64,000 nucleotides of DNA from Dyella_B acidisoli. Lineage in GTDB: Bacteria; Pseudomonadota; Gammaproteobacteria; Xanthomonadales; Rhodanobacteraceae. The notes beneath the pieces are model-generated. The model worked only from the letters and a program-made list of their open reading frames with translations. It was not told the DNA's origin and did not search any database. Each line of letters opens with the position of its first letter. Position 1 is the stretch's first letter. The stretch spans positions 186,001 through 250,000 of the forward strand of contig NZ_CP064031.1 in assembly GCF_049532895.1 (NCBI RefSeq). Direction: 5' to 3'. The translations under genes were made by a program, and so were the position numbers. Of the stretch, positions 34,648 through 44,323 are shown one piece after another.

Positions 34648-35430
34648 TTATTGGCCGGAAGGTGGCGTCAACGTGATCTCATAAATCGACGGCCACCGCT
34701 TGCCGGTCACGAACAGCCGATCGTGTTTCGCGTCGTAGGCAATACCGTTGAGCACATCGTTGCCGGGATCGCTGAGTGTCTGCGGGTCTGGAGCCAGTCC
34801 GGTGAGATTGATCACGCCGACCACTTTGCCGTTGGCAGGATCGATCTGCACGATGTTGTGGGTCAGCCACACGTTGGCATAGATCTGCCCTTTCACCCAT
34901 TCCAGCTCGTTGAGATTGATCAACGGCTCACCCATCGCGGTGACGTCGATTTTGTCGACTTGCTTAAGCGTTTCCGGATCGAGCACGCGGATGGTGGCAG
35001 TGCCGTCGCTCATGTAGATGCGGCGGCCGTCCGTGGTGAGTGCCCAGCCCTCGCCGGGGTAGGTAAACGAACTAAGCCGCTTGAAGCTGTGCAGGTCGTA
35101 CACGTAGCCGCGTTGCGATTGCCAGGTGAGCTGGACCAGCTTGTTTTTCCAAGCCACGATGCCCTCGCCGTAATCCGGCGGCGGCAGCTCGACCTTTTGC
35201 AGCACCTTGCCGGTGGCGAGATCCACCTTGCGAATGGTCGACTGGCCTTCCGTGCCGGTGCTCTCGTAGAGATAACCGTCGAGGTAGAACAGGCCTTCCG
35301 TGTACGCGCTGGTGTCATGCGGATAGGTATGCACCACTTTGTAGCCATAGATCGGAATGCCCGATTGTGCATAGGCAGACGACGCCAACAGCAGCGCGAA
35401 CAGAACGAGCAGACATGTGATCCGTTTCAT
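34648..35430 (-). CDS. Glutaminyl-peptide cyclotransferase (beta-propeller type)
   Basis: The 260-residue protein has a signal peptide (cleavage near SSAYAQ) and the papaya-type five-bladed propeller sequence: YKVVHTYPHDTSAYTEGLFY, LYESTGTEGQS, YGEGIVAW, FTYPGEGWALTTDG, INLNELEWVKGQIYANVW and VLNGIAYD. These enzymes cyclise N-terminal Gln into pyroglutamate in the periplasm. The E-G-L and N-E-L-E segments carry the expected catalytic acidic residues. Confidence 0.9.
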   Translation of the reverse strand: MKRITCLLVLFALLLASSAYAQSGIPIYGYKVVHTYPHDTSAYTEGLFYLDGYLYESTGTEGQSTIRKVDLATGKVLQKVELPPPDYGEGIVAWKNKLVQLTWQSQRGYVYDLHSFKRLSSFTYPGEGWALTTDGRRIYMSDGTATIRVLDPETLKQVDKIDVTAMGEPLINLNELEWVKGQIYANVWLTHNIVQIDPANGKVVGVINLTGLAPDPQTLSDPGNDVLNGIAYDAKHDRLFVTGKRWPSIYEITLTPPSGQ

Positions 35431-35538
35431 GGAGCCGGATCATCGCACGCCCAACACAGGCCCGTCAGCCGTGTATTTGCGCTATACGCCGTCCGCGCGT
35501 GAAATAATCGATCGCAGAAACTTGCAGGCGAAATAGGC

Positions 35539-37398
35539 GTGGGCAGTCATCATTTTCTGCAGACAGCGGTGATATTCCTGTTGGCCACGGTGATCGCCGT
35601 GCCGATTGCCAAGCGCTTCCGGCTGGGGGCAGTGCTTGGCTATTTGCTGGCGGGCGTCGTGATTGGCCCGGCCGAATTGCGTTTGATCGCCGATCCCAGC
35701 GGTGCCAGCGACATCTCCGAGTTCGGCGTAGTGCTGATGTTGTTCGTGATCGGCCTGGAGCTTTCGCCACAGCGCCTGTGGGTGATGCGGCATGCGGTGT
35801 TCGGCGCCGGGCTGCTGCAGGTGCTGGGGACCAGCGTCGTGCTTGGCGCGATCGCCCACCTTGGATTTGGTTTGGCGCCCAGCGCTGCGGCCATCGTTGG
35901 CGGCAGTCTCGCGCTGTCCTCCACCGCGTTCGGTCTGCAGATCCTGACTGAGCGCAAGGAGGCGTCGTCCGCTTATGGTCGCCAATCGTTCGCGATTCTG
36001 TTGTTCCAGGATCTGGCGGCGATACCGCTGATCGCGGCCATCCCTTTGCTGGCCTCGTCTTCGCATCAGGGTATCGATCCGCTCGCCGCACTGCGTACCG
36101 TTGCGGTGATCGTGGCAGTGGTGATCGGCGGGCGCTATCTGTTGCGGCCACTGTTCCGCTTCGTGGCACGCGCCGATTCGGTGGAGGTCTCGACCGCGAC
36201 CGCGTTGCTGGTGGTAATGGGTACTGCGCTGTTGATGGAAGAATTCAACGTATCGGTGACACTCGGCGCGTTCCTGGCGGGCGTGCTGTTGGCCGATTCG
36301 GAATACCGTCACGAGCTGGAATCGAACATCGAGCCCTTCAAGGGCTTATTACTTGGCTTGTTCTTTATCAGCGTCGGCATGTCGATGCGGATCGACTTGT
36401 TGCTGCAATCGCCACTGTTGGTGCTGGGACTGACGTTTGGTCTGCTGCTGGTAAAGGGCTTGTTGCTATGGCCACTCGGGCTCACGGTGGGTCGTCTGCA
36501 TCGCATGGATGCCTTGCGCCTTGCCGTACTGCTGGCGAGCGGTGGTGAATTTGCCTTCGTGGTGCTGCGCCAGGCCAGTGATCAAGGATTGCTCGGCGAA
36601 CAGCAGGGTGCCTTGCTGGTGCTGGCGATCACGTTGTCGATGGGGCTGACGCCGTTGCTGGTGGCGGCGATCGGCAAGCTGATCGGCGCAAAGAAGAAAG
36701 CCGAACCCAAGCGCCCCTTCGATACCATTACGGTCGAGCATCCGCGCGTGATCATCGCCGGCTATGGCCGCATGGGTCAGATCGTTGCGCGCATTCTTCG
36801 TACGCGGAAAATCCCTTTCGTGGCGCTGGACCATTCGGTCGAACAGCTAGACATGGTGCACCGCTTCGGCAACGACAACGATATTTTTTACGGCGACCCG
36901 GCGCGCCCGGAACTGCTGCGCGCAGCGCAAGCCGACAAGGCCGAGGTGTTCGTGCTCGCCACCGACGATGCCGAATCTAGCTTGCGCGTGGCGCGCACGG
37001 TGCGTCGCCAATATCCGCATCTGAAAGTCATTGCCCGCGCGCGCAACCGTCAGCACGTGTGGCGACTGATGGATTTGGGCATCGAGGAGCCGGTGCGCGA
37101 AACGCTGTTCTCCAGCCTCAAGATGAGCCGAAAGACACTCGAAGCGCTCGGCCTCAGTGCGGAAGAAGCCACGGACGAGGTGGAGCGTTTTCGCCACAAA
37201 GATGCCGAGCTGCTCAAGGTGCAATACCTGGTCTACGACGACGAAGCCAAGCTGGTGCAAACCACTCGCGAAGCCATTGAGGATCTCAACAAGTTGTTCG
37301 AAGCGGATGCCGAAATCGCGCCGCCGCCGGACAAAGGGCCGGACGAGGATACGCCGTTGGTGGCGGATGACGAGCAGCCTGAATCCGGGAAGGCGTGA
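35539..37398 (+). CDS. CPA2-family cation:proton antiporter (KefB/KefC-like)
   Basis: The 619-residue protein has ~12 membrane segments (residues ~10-380) with AGVVIGPAELRL and LFFISVGMSMRID. A cytoplasmic RCK/TrkA-N Rossmann domain follows (RVIIAGYGRMGQIVARIL, ~residues 398-415). Kef systems export K+ in exchange for protons and are gated by glutathione adducts; whether gating residues are conserved was not tested. The start is GTG at 35539. The C-terminal 40 residues are acidic and Pro-rich. Confidence 0.87.
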   Translation: MGSHHFLQTAVIFLLATVIAVPIAKRFRLGAVLGYLLAGVVIGPAELRLIADPSGASDISEFGVVLMLFVIGLELSPQRLWVMRHAVFGAGLLQVLGTSVVLGAIAHLGFGLAPSAAAIVGGSLALSSTAFGLQILTERKEASSAYGRQSFAILLFQDLAAIPLIAAIPLLASSSHQGIDPLAALRTVAVIVAVVIGGRYLLRPLFRFVARADSVEVSTATALLVVMGTALLMEEFNVSVTLGAFLAGVLLADSEYRHELESNIEPFKGLLLGLFFISVGMSMRIDLLLQSPLLVLGLTFGLLLVKGLLLWPLGLTVGRLHRMDALRLAVLLASGGEFAFVVLRQASDQGLLGEQQGALLVLAITLSMGLTPLLVAAIGKLIGAKKKAEPKRPFDTITVEHPRVIIAGYGRMGQIVARILRTRKIPFVALDHSVEQLDMVHRFGNDNDIFYGDPARPELLRAAQADKAEVFVLATDDAESSLRVARTVRRQYPHLKVIARARNRQHVWRLMDLGIEEPVRETLFSSLKMSRKTLEALGLSAEEATDEVERFRHKDAELLKVQYLVYDDEAKLVQTTREAIEDLNKLFEADAEIAPPPDKGPDEDTPLVADDEQPESGKA

Positions 37399-37560
37399 GT
37401 CGCGGCGTAGATCGTCACGCGATTTTTATCTTCGTCGGGTAAGAACACGCATCGCATTTCGCGCTGCGTGTTACAGCAAGAAAATGCGGTAAGTTTCCTG
37501 TAAGCAGTCGGCAAGCATGCTTGCCTGATGTGAACCGTTGACGAGCGCATACCGCTTCCC

Positions 37561-38649
37561 ATGCCGACACTTTTTCACCCACTCGTCATCCGCTACGGCC
37601 GCCTCGGCGATACGTTGCTGTTGCAGCCGTTGCTGCGCCGCCTGCACGCGCGTTATGGGCAGGCGTGCACACTGTTGGCAACCGGCAGCTATGCGGTGGA
37701 TCTCTACCACGACCACCCTGACGTGGCGGAAGTGATCGCGCTGCAATCGCGCCATCGGTCGTTTCTGTTGAGCCCGCAGCAATGGCTCGTGCTTCGCGCG
37801 CTGCGGCGCATGCGGCACGTGCCGGTGTACGTATGCGAACCGCAGCCGCGTTCGCTGGAGCGCATCCGCTTGCTGCTGAAGCTGGCGAGTATTCCCAGCA
37901 ACCACTGCGTTTTTCTCAACGATATTCCGCTGGCGCCCGGTAGCCACTGGATCGAACACTTGCTGGAACTGGCTGACAGCACGCCGGCCGCCTTTAGCGA
38001 CCGCTTTGCGAGCGTGTCATGCGTCACCAGTGCGGTACCCGCATTCGCTGTCAGTGCGAAGGATCGTGCTGAATGCGACCAGTGGCTTGCGCAGCGTGGA
38101 CTTGCCGGGCATCCGCTAGTGCTGCTGCAACCGGCGAACAAGCGCACGATGCGCTGGAACGGCGTGCGCAAGGCCAGCGATGACGATAAATCCTGGCCGA
38201 TCGAACACTGGGTGCGTATCGGCACGGCGTTGCGTGCGCTTCTGCCGCAGGCGCGCATCCTGCTGTGTGGATCACCGGAGGAGAGCGCTTATCTGGAGAG
38301 CATTCGCACAGCCATGGCGCAACCCGGCGTGGAAGTCGTCGCCAAGGAACTGCCATTGTCACGGCTGAAAGCGGTGCTGGCGATGGCACACAGCATGATT
38401 TCCGTGGATACGGGGCCGGCACATCTCGCGGCTGCCATGGGATGTCCGCTGGTGGTGATGTTCGGCAACGGATCGGTCAGTCATTGGCGACCGCGCAGCG
38501 GCACGCCTGAAGCCGTCCACGTATTGGGTGGACCACCTGTCCGTACGCGCGTCGATGCGATCGCGCCGGAAGAGGTGATCGAAGCGTGGCGATCGTTGCC
38601 GGCTCGTACGAGCGCTGCAGAACCCGTGGAGTTTGCACGGCTGCCGTAG
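37561..38649 (+). CDS. Glycosyltransferase family 9 (heptosyltransferase-like)
   Basis: The 362-residue protein has the family start LVIRYGRLGDTLLLQPLL and the C-terminal donor-binding stretch SMISVDTGPAHLAAAMGCP. Heptosyltransferases of this family add ADP-heptose to lipopolysaccharide core. No other LPS genes are adjacent, so the acceptor is uncertain. Its TAG stop is within a palindromic repeat. Confidence 0.83.
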   Translation: MPTLFHPLVIRYGRLGDTLLLQPLLRRLHARYGQACTLLATGSYAVDLYHDHPDVAEVIALQSRHRSFLLSPQQWLVLRALRRMRHVPVYVCEPQPRSLERIRLLLKLASIPSNHCVFLNDIPLAPGSHWIEHLLELADSTPAAFSDRFASVSCVTSAVPAFAVSAKDRAECDQWLAQRGLAGHPLVLLQPANKRTMRWNGVRKASDDDKSWPIEHWVRIGTALRALLPQARILLCGSPEESAYLESIRTAMAQPGVEVVAKELPLSRLKAVLAMAHSMISVDTGPAHLAAAMGCPLVVMFGNGSVSHWRPRSGTPEAVHVLGGPPVRTRVDAIAPEEVIEAWRSLPARTSAAEPVEFARLP

Positions 38650-38673
38650 GCTGGGATGACAATCCCAGCCTAC
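38646..38673. repeat. Perfect 12-bp hairpin repeat overlapping a stop codon
   Basis: GTAGGCTGGGAT (38646-38657) and its exact complement (38662-38673) flank GACA. The TAG at 38647-38649 is the glycosyltransferase stop. It is a diverged relative of the TAGGTTGGG repeats, between convergent genes. Confidence 0.7.
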
Positions 38674-38686
38674 ATGCCGAAGTGGA

Positions 38687-41600
38687 TCAGTCGGGTTGCG
38701 CCGGCTGCCGCAAGGTCTGCCGCACACTGGGGATCACACTATGGCGCGCGGCCAGTTCGTGCGCGATGTCGATCAGGCCCAAATGCCGCGCAACATCCGC
38801 TGCCGTGCGGCCGAAGGCATCCGCCGCGTTGCGATCCGCGCCACGCGCCAGCAACACGCGGGCGGGCGGTAGCAGCGCGTGCATGGCGCAGGCATGCAGA
38901 GCGGTAACGCCGCGCTGATCGGCGTGTTCGATACGTGCACCCGCATCGAGCAGCACGGGCAGCAGCGCGCCGATATGCGTGGGATCGCAGGCGCTGCCGG
39001 GGCGCAGATGCGCACCGAGTAAAAGCAGCAGCGCCGTTTTACCTTCGCCATCGGCAAGATTGGGATCGGCTTTGCGCTTGAGCAGCACGTCGAACAGACG
39101 CCGTGCGCGCAGGCTGTCGTTCTGTTCGAAACCAAATTGCGAAGCAGCATGCAGCGCACTATGTCCACGCGCATCGACCGCGTTCGCGTCGGCACCTGCG
39201 TCGAGCAATTGCTCGGCAATTTCCGGATAGCCTTGCACGGCGGCGATCATCAGCGCCGTGGCGTCATTCGGCAAACGTTGGTCCACGGCGGCGCCGTGTT
39301 CGAGCAGGAGTGCCACCAGCGCTTCGCGCCGGGCTGCAACGGCCGCGGCCAGCGGCGTCATGCCGTTGTCGGCGGTGGCACTGATATCCGCGCCCGCGTC
39401 GATCAACGTCATAGCGACTTCGCGATGGCCGGCCCCGCAGGCATGCAGCAACGCCGTGGCACCCTGCTTGTCGCGCGTATCCACTACAAAGCCCAGTTCC
39501 AGCAAACGGCGCACCGCGGTGTCCGCGCCAAGCGTTGCTGCGTGGATCAGGTCATCTGCGCGCAGCGGACGGCGCGGGCGTTGCCAGCCGTTCCAATCGA
39601 GCCAGCGTTCCAGTTCCGGATGTTCCAGTGCCAAGCCAAGCGGCGTTTCGCCGTTCGCATCCATCGCTTCCGCATCCGCGCCATGTGCGGCCAGCGCACG
39701 CACCAGCGGCAGTGCGTTGGCGCCATGCTCCAATGCAGCGAACAGCGGTGTGCGTCCGCTGCTGTCACGGGTATTCGGATCGCAACCGCGCGCAAGCAGC
39801 GCTTGCAATACAGCAAGTTGACCATTGGCGGTGGCCAGGTGCAGCGGCGTGCGCTCGCGTTCGTCCACGCCGAACGGGTCGGAGCCACCTTCGAGCAGCG
39901 CAAGCGGCAGCAAAGATGTGTGCTGCAGGCGGTTGAGCGTTTGGGCCAGCAAGCCGGTGCCGGCAGGACTGGCACCGGCATCGAGCAGATCTTCGATGGC
40001 CTCGGCGCTTTCCGGCAGCAGCGATAGCAGCGCGTCGAACAACCGACGGCCGAGCGGCGGCAACGTGGGCTGCTCGCTATCCAGCTCATCGACCAACTGC
40101 GGTTGCAAGCGCGCTTCGGCCTGCAATCCGCGATCGAGCAGCCAGCGGCGCGCGGGGCGCAAACCTGGTTCAGTCAATTCCAGATACAGCTGCGCGAGTT
40201 GCGCCTGCGACCAATCGCGCACGCGCAGGGTGAAACTGGAAACGATGGCCCAGTGGCCGAAGCGCAGTGCATCGAGGAGATGCGCGGGTGTGTCGGCGCC
40301 TTCGGAAATTGCCTCGATATCGAGGCTGGCCGGCAGCGGTGTATCGGGATCAAGCAGGGCGACCAGATCCCAGCGACCGCTGGCGGCGGCGTGATCAAGT
40401 GCGCTGCGGCCATCACCGCCCGGCGCTTTCGGTTCGGCACCGAGTGCGAGCAATGCGCGCACTGTTTCGACTTGCGCGCTAGGCGATTGGCAGGCGAGCG
40501 TCAGCGCATCGCGGCCATGTTGGTCGCGCGCGCGCGCATCCGCCTGCGCGTCGGCCAGCAAAGCCACCACGCCGACTGCGCCGGCACGCGCGGCCTCCAT
40601 CAGTGCGGTGCTGCCATGCTGATCGGCCAGGTTTACGTCGGCGTTTGCGGCGCAGAGTGTGCGCGCGATCTGTTCGTGTCCTTCGGCGGCGGCGGCCATC
40701 AGGGCGCTGCGTTGGCGTGCATCCAACGCATTCACAGCCACACGATGCTTGAGCAGCAGCTTCACGCCGGCGATATCGTCATCAGCAATACCCGCAGCGG
40801 CGACCAGCGCCGGCTCGCCATGGAGGATGGTGCTCTTGGCGCCGCGTTCGAGCAGAAATTTCACCAGCGGCCAGTTGGCAGCGCGACAGGCGATCGACAG
40901 TGGGCTACCCCCGCTCTTGTTGAGCGCATCGATCATCGCACCGGCATCCAGCAGCATCGCCGCAACCGTCGGCTCGCCGCTGAGCACAGCGCCATGCAGC
41001 GGCGTGTTGCCGTCGGTATCGGTGGTAAGTGGATTGGCGCCGTTAGTGAGCAGCGTCATGACTGCATCCGCCCGGCCGTGCCAGCTGTCACGTGTAGCGG
41101 CGAGCAGCGGCGTGAGGCCGCCGCTGGCGCGATTCACATCGGCGCCCTTGGCGATCAACGCGCGCAACAGGCGGGTGTCCGGCAGCAGTGCGGCCAGCAT
41201 CAGTACTGGGCGTTGATCGCGATCGTTCGTCGCGGGAACGGTATTCGCATCAGCGCCGGCTTCCACCAGCGCGAGCGCACGCGCGACGTCTCCGCTGCGT
41301 GCGGCGGCCAGCAGTGCCTGAGCTTGTTCAGGCGTGCCGGCGGTCCGTTCCTGCTCGCTCAGCTGCGGTGCCACTGCGATGACCGGTTCGGCTCGTTCGT
41401 TGGCCTGTTCCTGCCGGCGCGGACGGCGGCTTTCGCACAGCATGACGCGCAAGGTGCGGTTGGCGATGATCAGGCATCCCAGCGGCATCAGCAGCACGGC
41501 ATAGAGCACCAGTGCGGCGGTGCGCATTTCCGATGGCAGCACGCCGTACAGGCCGCTCAGCGCGATCGCCGAAAACGACAGCATCAATAACGCCAGCGCG

Positions 41601-42124
41601 CTGGGCAGAAAATGGCTGAAAAAATGCTCTTCGCGCGACAGGTGGCGGCCGAAGGCCACGCTGCGTGCGGTGGCCGTAAACAGCCAGGAGCCTTCGCCCT
41701 GGCCGTGCGCGGGATACGCGTCGTCCCACACATATACCAGCGCAAAAGCCGGCCACAGGCGCCACAGCGCCATCAACGCCACCACCAGCGCCGCTGCGAG
41801 CAAGAGGCTGGCACCCAGCGTGGGATGCTGGCTGAGGCGCAGCATCGGCCAGGCGATCAGCAAAAACACCAATGCGACGTAGCACGTGAACATCGCCAGA
41901 TGCGCCGCGCCCCGCCGCATGACGGTGCGGAAAAAATCCGGCTCCGGATCGAAGCCGATCGCGTGGCACACCGCCGCCATGGTCAAGGTATTGGCCAGCA
42001 GCAGCGGAATAAGCGCAAGCGGGTGCGCGTCGAAAGCGGCGACGCCGGCCATCAGCAGCCCAGGCAGGAACCAGGCGAGTGAGATGAGCGCGGAGGAGGG
42101 GTGACGCGATTTGATAGGTGGCAT
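38687..42124 (-). CDS. Large membrane-anchored ankyrin-repeat protein
   Basis: The 1145-residue protein starts with about six hydrophobic segments (residues ~12-60, 75-97, 103-130, 172-222). Roughly 20 ankyrin repeats then run to the C-terminus, with the consensus DGNTPLHGAV..G....A.LLDAGA. One atypical stretch (about 610-740) lacks clear repeats. Ankyrin arrays bind proteins, so this may be a scaffold on the cytoplasmic face of the inner membrane. No enzymatic motif is seen. No Shine-Dalgarno sequence is evident; TATACT lies 8 bases before the ATG, so a leaderless transcript is possible. Confidence 0.85.
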   Translation of the reverse strand: MPPIKSRHPSSALISLAWFLPGLLMAGVAAFDAHPLALIPLLLANTLTMAAVCHAIGFDPEPDFFRTVMRRGAAHLAMFTCYVALVFLLIAWPMLRLSQHPTLGASLLLAAALVVALMALWRLWPAFALVYVWDDAYPAHGQGEGSWLFTATARSVAFGRHLSREEHFFSHFLPSALALLMLSFSAIALSGLYGVLPSEMRTAALVLYAVLLMPLGCLIIANRTLRVMLCESRRPRRQEQANERAEPVIAVAPQLSEQERTAGTPEQAQALLAAARSGDVARALALVEAGADANTVPATNDRDQRPVLMLAALLPDTRLLRALIAKGADVNRASGGLTPLLAATRDSWHGRADAVMTLLTNGANPLTTDTDGNTPLHGAVLSGEPTVAAMLLDAGAMIDALNKSGGSPLSIACRAANWPLVKFLLERGAKSTILHGEPALVAAAGIADDDIAGVKLLLKHRVAVNALDARQRSALMAAAAEGHEQIARTLCAANADVNLADQHGSTALMEAARAGAVGVVALLADAQADARARDQHGRDALTLACQSPSAQVETVRALLALGAEPKAPGGDGRSALDHAAASGRWDLVALLDPDTPLPASLDIEAISEGADTPAHLLDALRFGHWAIVSSFTLRVRDWSQAQLAQLYLELTEPGLRPARRWLLDRGLQAEARLQPQLVDELDSEQPTLPPLGRRLFDALLSLLPESAEAIEDLLDAGASPAGTGLLAQTLNRLQHTSLLPLALLEGGSDPFGVDERERTPLHLATANGQLAVLQALLARGCDPNTRDSSGRTPLFAALEHGANALPLVRALAAHGADAEAMDANGETPLGLALEHPELERWLDWNGWQRPRRPLRADDLIHAATLGADTAVRRLLELGFVVDTRDKQGATALLHACGAGHREVAMTLIDAGADISATADNGMTPLAAAVAARREALVALLLEHGAAVDQRLPNDATALMIAAVQGYPEIAEQLLDAGADANAVDARGHSALHAASQFGFEQNDSLRARRLFDVLLKRKADPNLADGEGKTALLLLLGAHLRPGSACDPTHIGALLPVLLDAGARIEHADQRGVTALHACAMHALLPPARVLLARGADRNAADAFGRTAADVARHLGLIDIAHELAARHSVIPSVRQTLRQPAQPD

Positions 42125-42192
42125 GCGGGGGAGTATAGGAACCAGTAGCGTGTCAGACGGTAATCAGTCGTTAACAGCCATCGCTGCGACGG

Positions 42193-42486
42193 TCATTCCT
42201 CCTCGCCTTTGGGGGCGTGCGGCAGATCATGCGTGGACGTAGGCACAGACAGCGTATCCTGCGGCGGCAGTTGCAGATGCCAGCCTTGCGTGCGCAGGTG
42301 CTGCATCACCACATCGACATCTTCGTGCGGCAGGCGCCGGTCCGGATGCAGCTCCACTTCGAGCACGAAGCGCAGATCACCCAGCAACAGCGCCAGCGAT
42401 GCCGGCAGCACGTCGAAGTTGTCCCTGCGCTCCAACCATAGATAGGTATCGGCCTTGCGCTGGCTGGCGTAGACGAAGCAATGCAT
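42193..42486 (-). CDS. YcgL domain-containing protein
   Basis: The 97-residue protein begins MHCFVYASQRKADTYLWLER, then FVLEVELHPDRRLPHEDVD, matching the small YcgL alpha/beta fold conserved in Gammaproteobacteria. Function is not established. The start at 42486 fits the family; the open frame upstream is not conserved. It is upstream of, and collinear with, the ankyrin gene. Confidence 0.87.
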   Translation of the reverse strand: MHCFVYASQRKADTYLWLERRDNFDVLPASLALLLGDLRFVLEVELHPDRRLPHEDVDVVMQHLRTQGWHLQLPPQDTLSVPTSTHDLPHAPKGEEE

Positions 42487-42837
42487 GGCTATGCCTGCGG
42501 AAAGTCGTAGGGGGGGCCGAAGGTTATCAGTACCAGTGAGTATCGTCGTCACTGAAATGCGAAGGGTTGGAGCGGGGGCGAGCGGCAAACGTAGTGGGTG
42601 CGATAGCAGGTCGCCTGGAAGAAAAAGAGAGGCTAGCTTTCCGCCGGGACATACCCAGGATCACCCGTTCTCGATGCTGCAACCGCACTTGCACAGCTTG
42701 CATCGAGTGGGCAGAGTTCCGGCCAGGGGTATCAAACGCGCGTATGAATTTAGTCCGCTCAGGCCCCGCTACGACCCGAGCCGCAGGGGTGTGTTCGACC
42801 TCTCGGCGAGTAACCAAAAGAAAAGCAGGAGCATGTG
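42487..42837. other. 351-base region upstream of the FadL gene
   Basis: No gene is supported here. It should hold the fadL-like promoter and that of the divergent YcgL gene. I see no strong palindrome; AGGAG lies at the right end as ribosome site. Confidence 0.4.
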
Positions 42838-44253
42838 ATGCACACGTTCTTTCGTAACACCGCCCGCGGTGGCCGTTCGTTTGCCCTGACCGCACTGGGC
42901 TTGGCCGTTGCCGGTGCGCTGGCGGCGCCCCATCAAGCCCACGCCAGTTCCTTCCAGCTGAAGGAAGACACTGCGCAAGCCATGGGCCGTGCCTATGCCG
43001 GCTCGGCGACCGCCGGTGGCGACGTTTCCGTGGTGGCCAATGCTCCGGCCGCGATGAGCGATCTGAAGGGCACCTATTTCCAGGCCGACGTTACCGCCAT
43101 CAACTTCAGCGCCAACTTCACCGGCACCGCTCATGATGTGCTGGGCAATTCGATCGGCGGCAGCAATGGCGGCGATGGCGGCACCACCATGCCGGTACCT
43201 TCGTTCTTCTTCACCACCCAGGTGTCCGACCGCTGGCACGTAGGTGCTTCCGTCACCGTACCGTTCGGTTTCAAGACCGAGTACGACAACAATTGGGTGG
43301 GCCGCTACAACTCGATCTACTCCAAGTTCGAGTCGCTGGACGGCACCATGTCCGCCTCGTTCGATGTCACCGACACTTTCAGCCTCGGCGCCAGCGCCAT
43401 CGCACAGCGCACCAGCGCCACGCTGACCAACGCGATCAACTTCTCCAGCGTCGGTCTCGGTTTGGCCGGACCGGGCACTTCGCTGAACTTGCCGCCGACC
43501 GTTGTGTATGGACTGATTCCTCCGGGAACGGATGGCCTGGCACGCATTACCGGCAGCAGTTGGGCCTGGGGCTGGCAGGTCGGTGCGTACTGGAAGCTCG
43601 ATCCGCAGGATCGCTTCTCCTTCAACTATCGCTCTAAGATCAAACACCGACTGCAAGGCACCGCCAACTTCAACGTGCCGCAGAACGTGTCGACCCTGAT
43701 CGGGCAGCTTGCGCCCGTGCTCGGCTTGAACACCAGCCAATTGCCGTTCCAGCACACCACCGGCACGGCCGACTTCACGACGCCAGCCGTGGCGACCGCC
43801 AGCTACTGGCATCAAGAGGACAAATTCGGTTTCGGCGCCGACCTGTCCTGGACCGAGTGGGACGTGTTCAAGAACCTCACGGTGAACTACGGTAACCCGT
43901 CGCAGCCCAGCAGCACGCAGGTGTTCAACTGGCATAACTCTTGGTACTTCGCGTTCGGTGGTGATTACTACCTCACCGACAAGCTGACCCTGCGCTCCGG
44001 TATCGGTTACGACAAAACCCCGACCTACGCAGCTACCCGCGAGCCACGCGTGCCGGATGAGACACGCAAGCTGTTGTCCGTGGGTCTGGGCTACAAGGCA
44101 ACCGATCACTTCACGATCAATGCCTCGTACGCGCACATCTTCGTGAACCGCGCTGCGATCAATGGCGTGACGAGCGCCACCGACGATACGCTCACGGGCT
44201 CGTTTGACGATGCAGGCAATCTGTTTGCGCTGTCGGCGGTTTACAAGTTCTGA
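42838..44253 (+). CDS. FadL/TodX-family outer-membrane hydrophobe transporter
   Basis: The 471-residue protein has a signal peptide (through PHQAHA) followed by SSFQLKEDTAQAMGRAYAGS and a region with the N-P-A-like NAPAAM, as in FadL-family barrels whose N-terminus plugs the pore. It ends in FALSAVYKF with a terminal aromatic. Such porins pass long-chain fatty acids or aromatic hydrocarbons. Facing it is an operon with an aldehyde dehydrogenase, which may suggest aromatic or lipidic substrates. The ATG at 42838 is preferred over GTG at 42835. Confidence 0.88.
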   Translation: MHTFFRNTARGGRSFALTALGLAVAGALAAPHQAHASSFQLKEDTAQAMGRAYAGSATAGGDVSVVANAPAAMSDLKGTYFQADVTAINFSANFTGTAHDVLGNSIGGSNGGDGGTTMPVPSFFFTTQVSDRWHVGASVTVPFGFKTEYDNNWVGRYNSIYSKFESLDGTMSASFDVTDTFSLGASAIAQRTSATLTNAINFSSVGLGLAGPGTSLNLPPTVVYGLIPPGTDGLARITGSSWAWGWQVGAYWKLDPQDRFSFNYRSKIKHRLQGTANFNVPQNVSTLIGQLAPVLGLNTSQLPFQHTTGTADFTTPAVATASYWHQEDKFGFGADLSWTEWDVFKNLTVNYGNPSQPSSTQVFNWHNSWYFAFGGDYYLTDKLTLRSGIGYDKTPTYAATREPRVPDETRKLLSVGLGYKATDHFTINASYAHIFVNRAAINGVTSATDDTLTGSFDDAGNLFALSAVYKF

Positions 44254-44273
44254 TGGGTTGAGCTGGATGATCC

Positions 44274-44306
44274 AAAAACCTCCTCGCGCAAGCGAGGAGG
44301 TTTTTT
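44274..44306. terminator. Bidirectional rho-independent terminator
   Basis: CCTCCTCGC (44279-44287), loop GCAA and GCGAGGAGG (44292-44300) are flanked by AAAAA and TTTTTT, so it can end both the FadL and the aldehyde dehydrogenase transcripts. Confidence 0.92.
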
Positions 44307-44323
44307 AATGGCCGAGTGCGCGC

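Noticed and set aside
40103..41590. 495-codon plus-strand frame opposite the ankyrin gene
   Set aside because: Repetitive antisense of ankyrin repeats.
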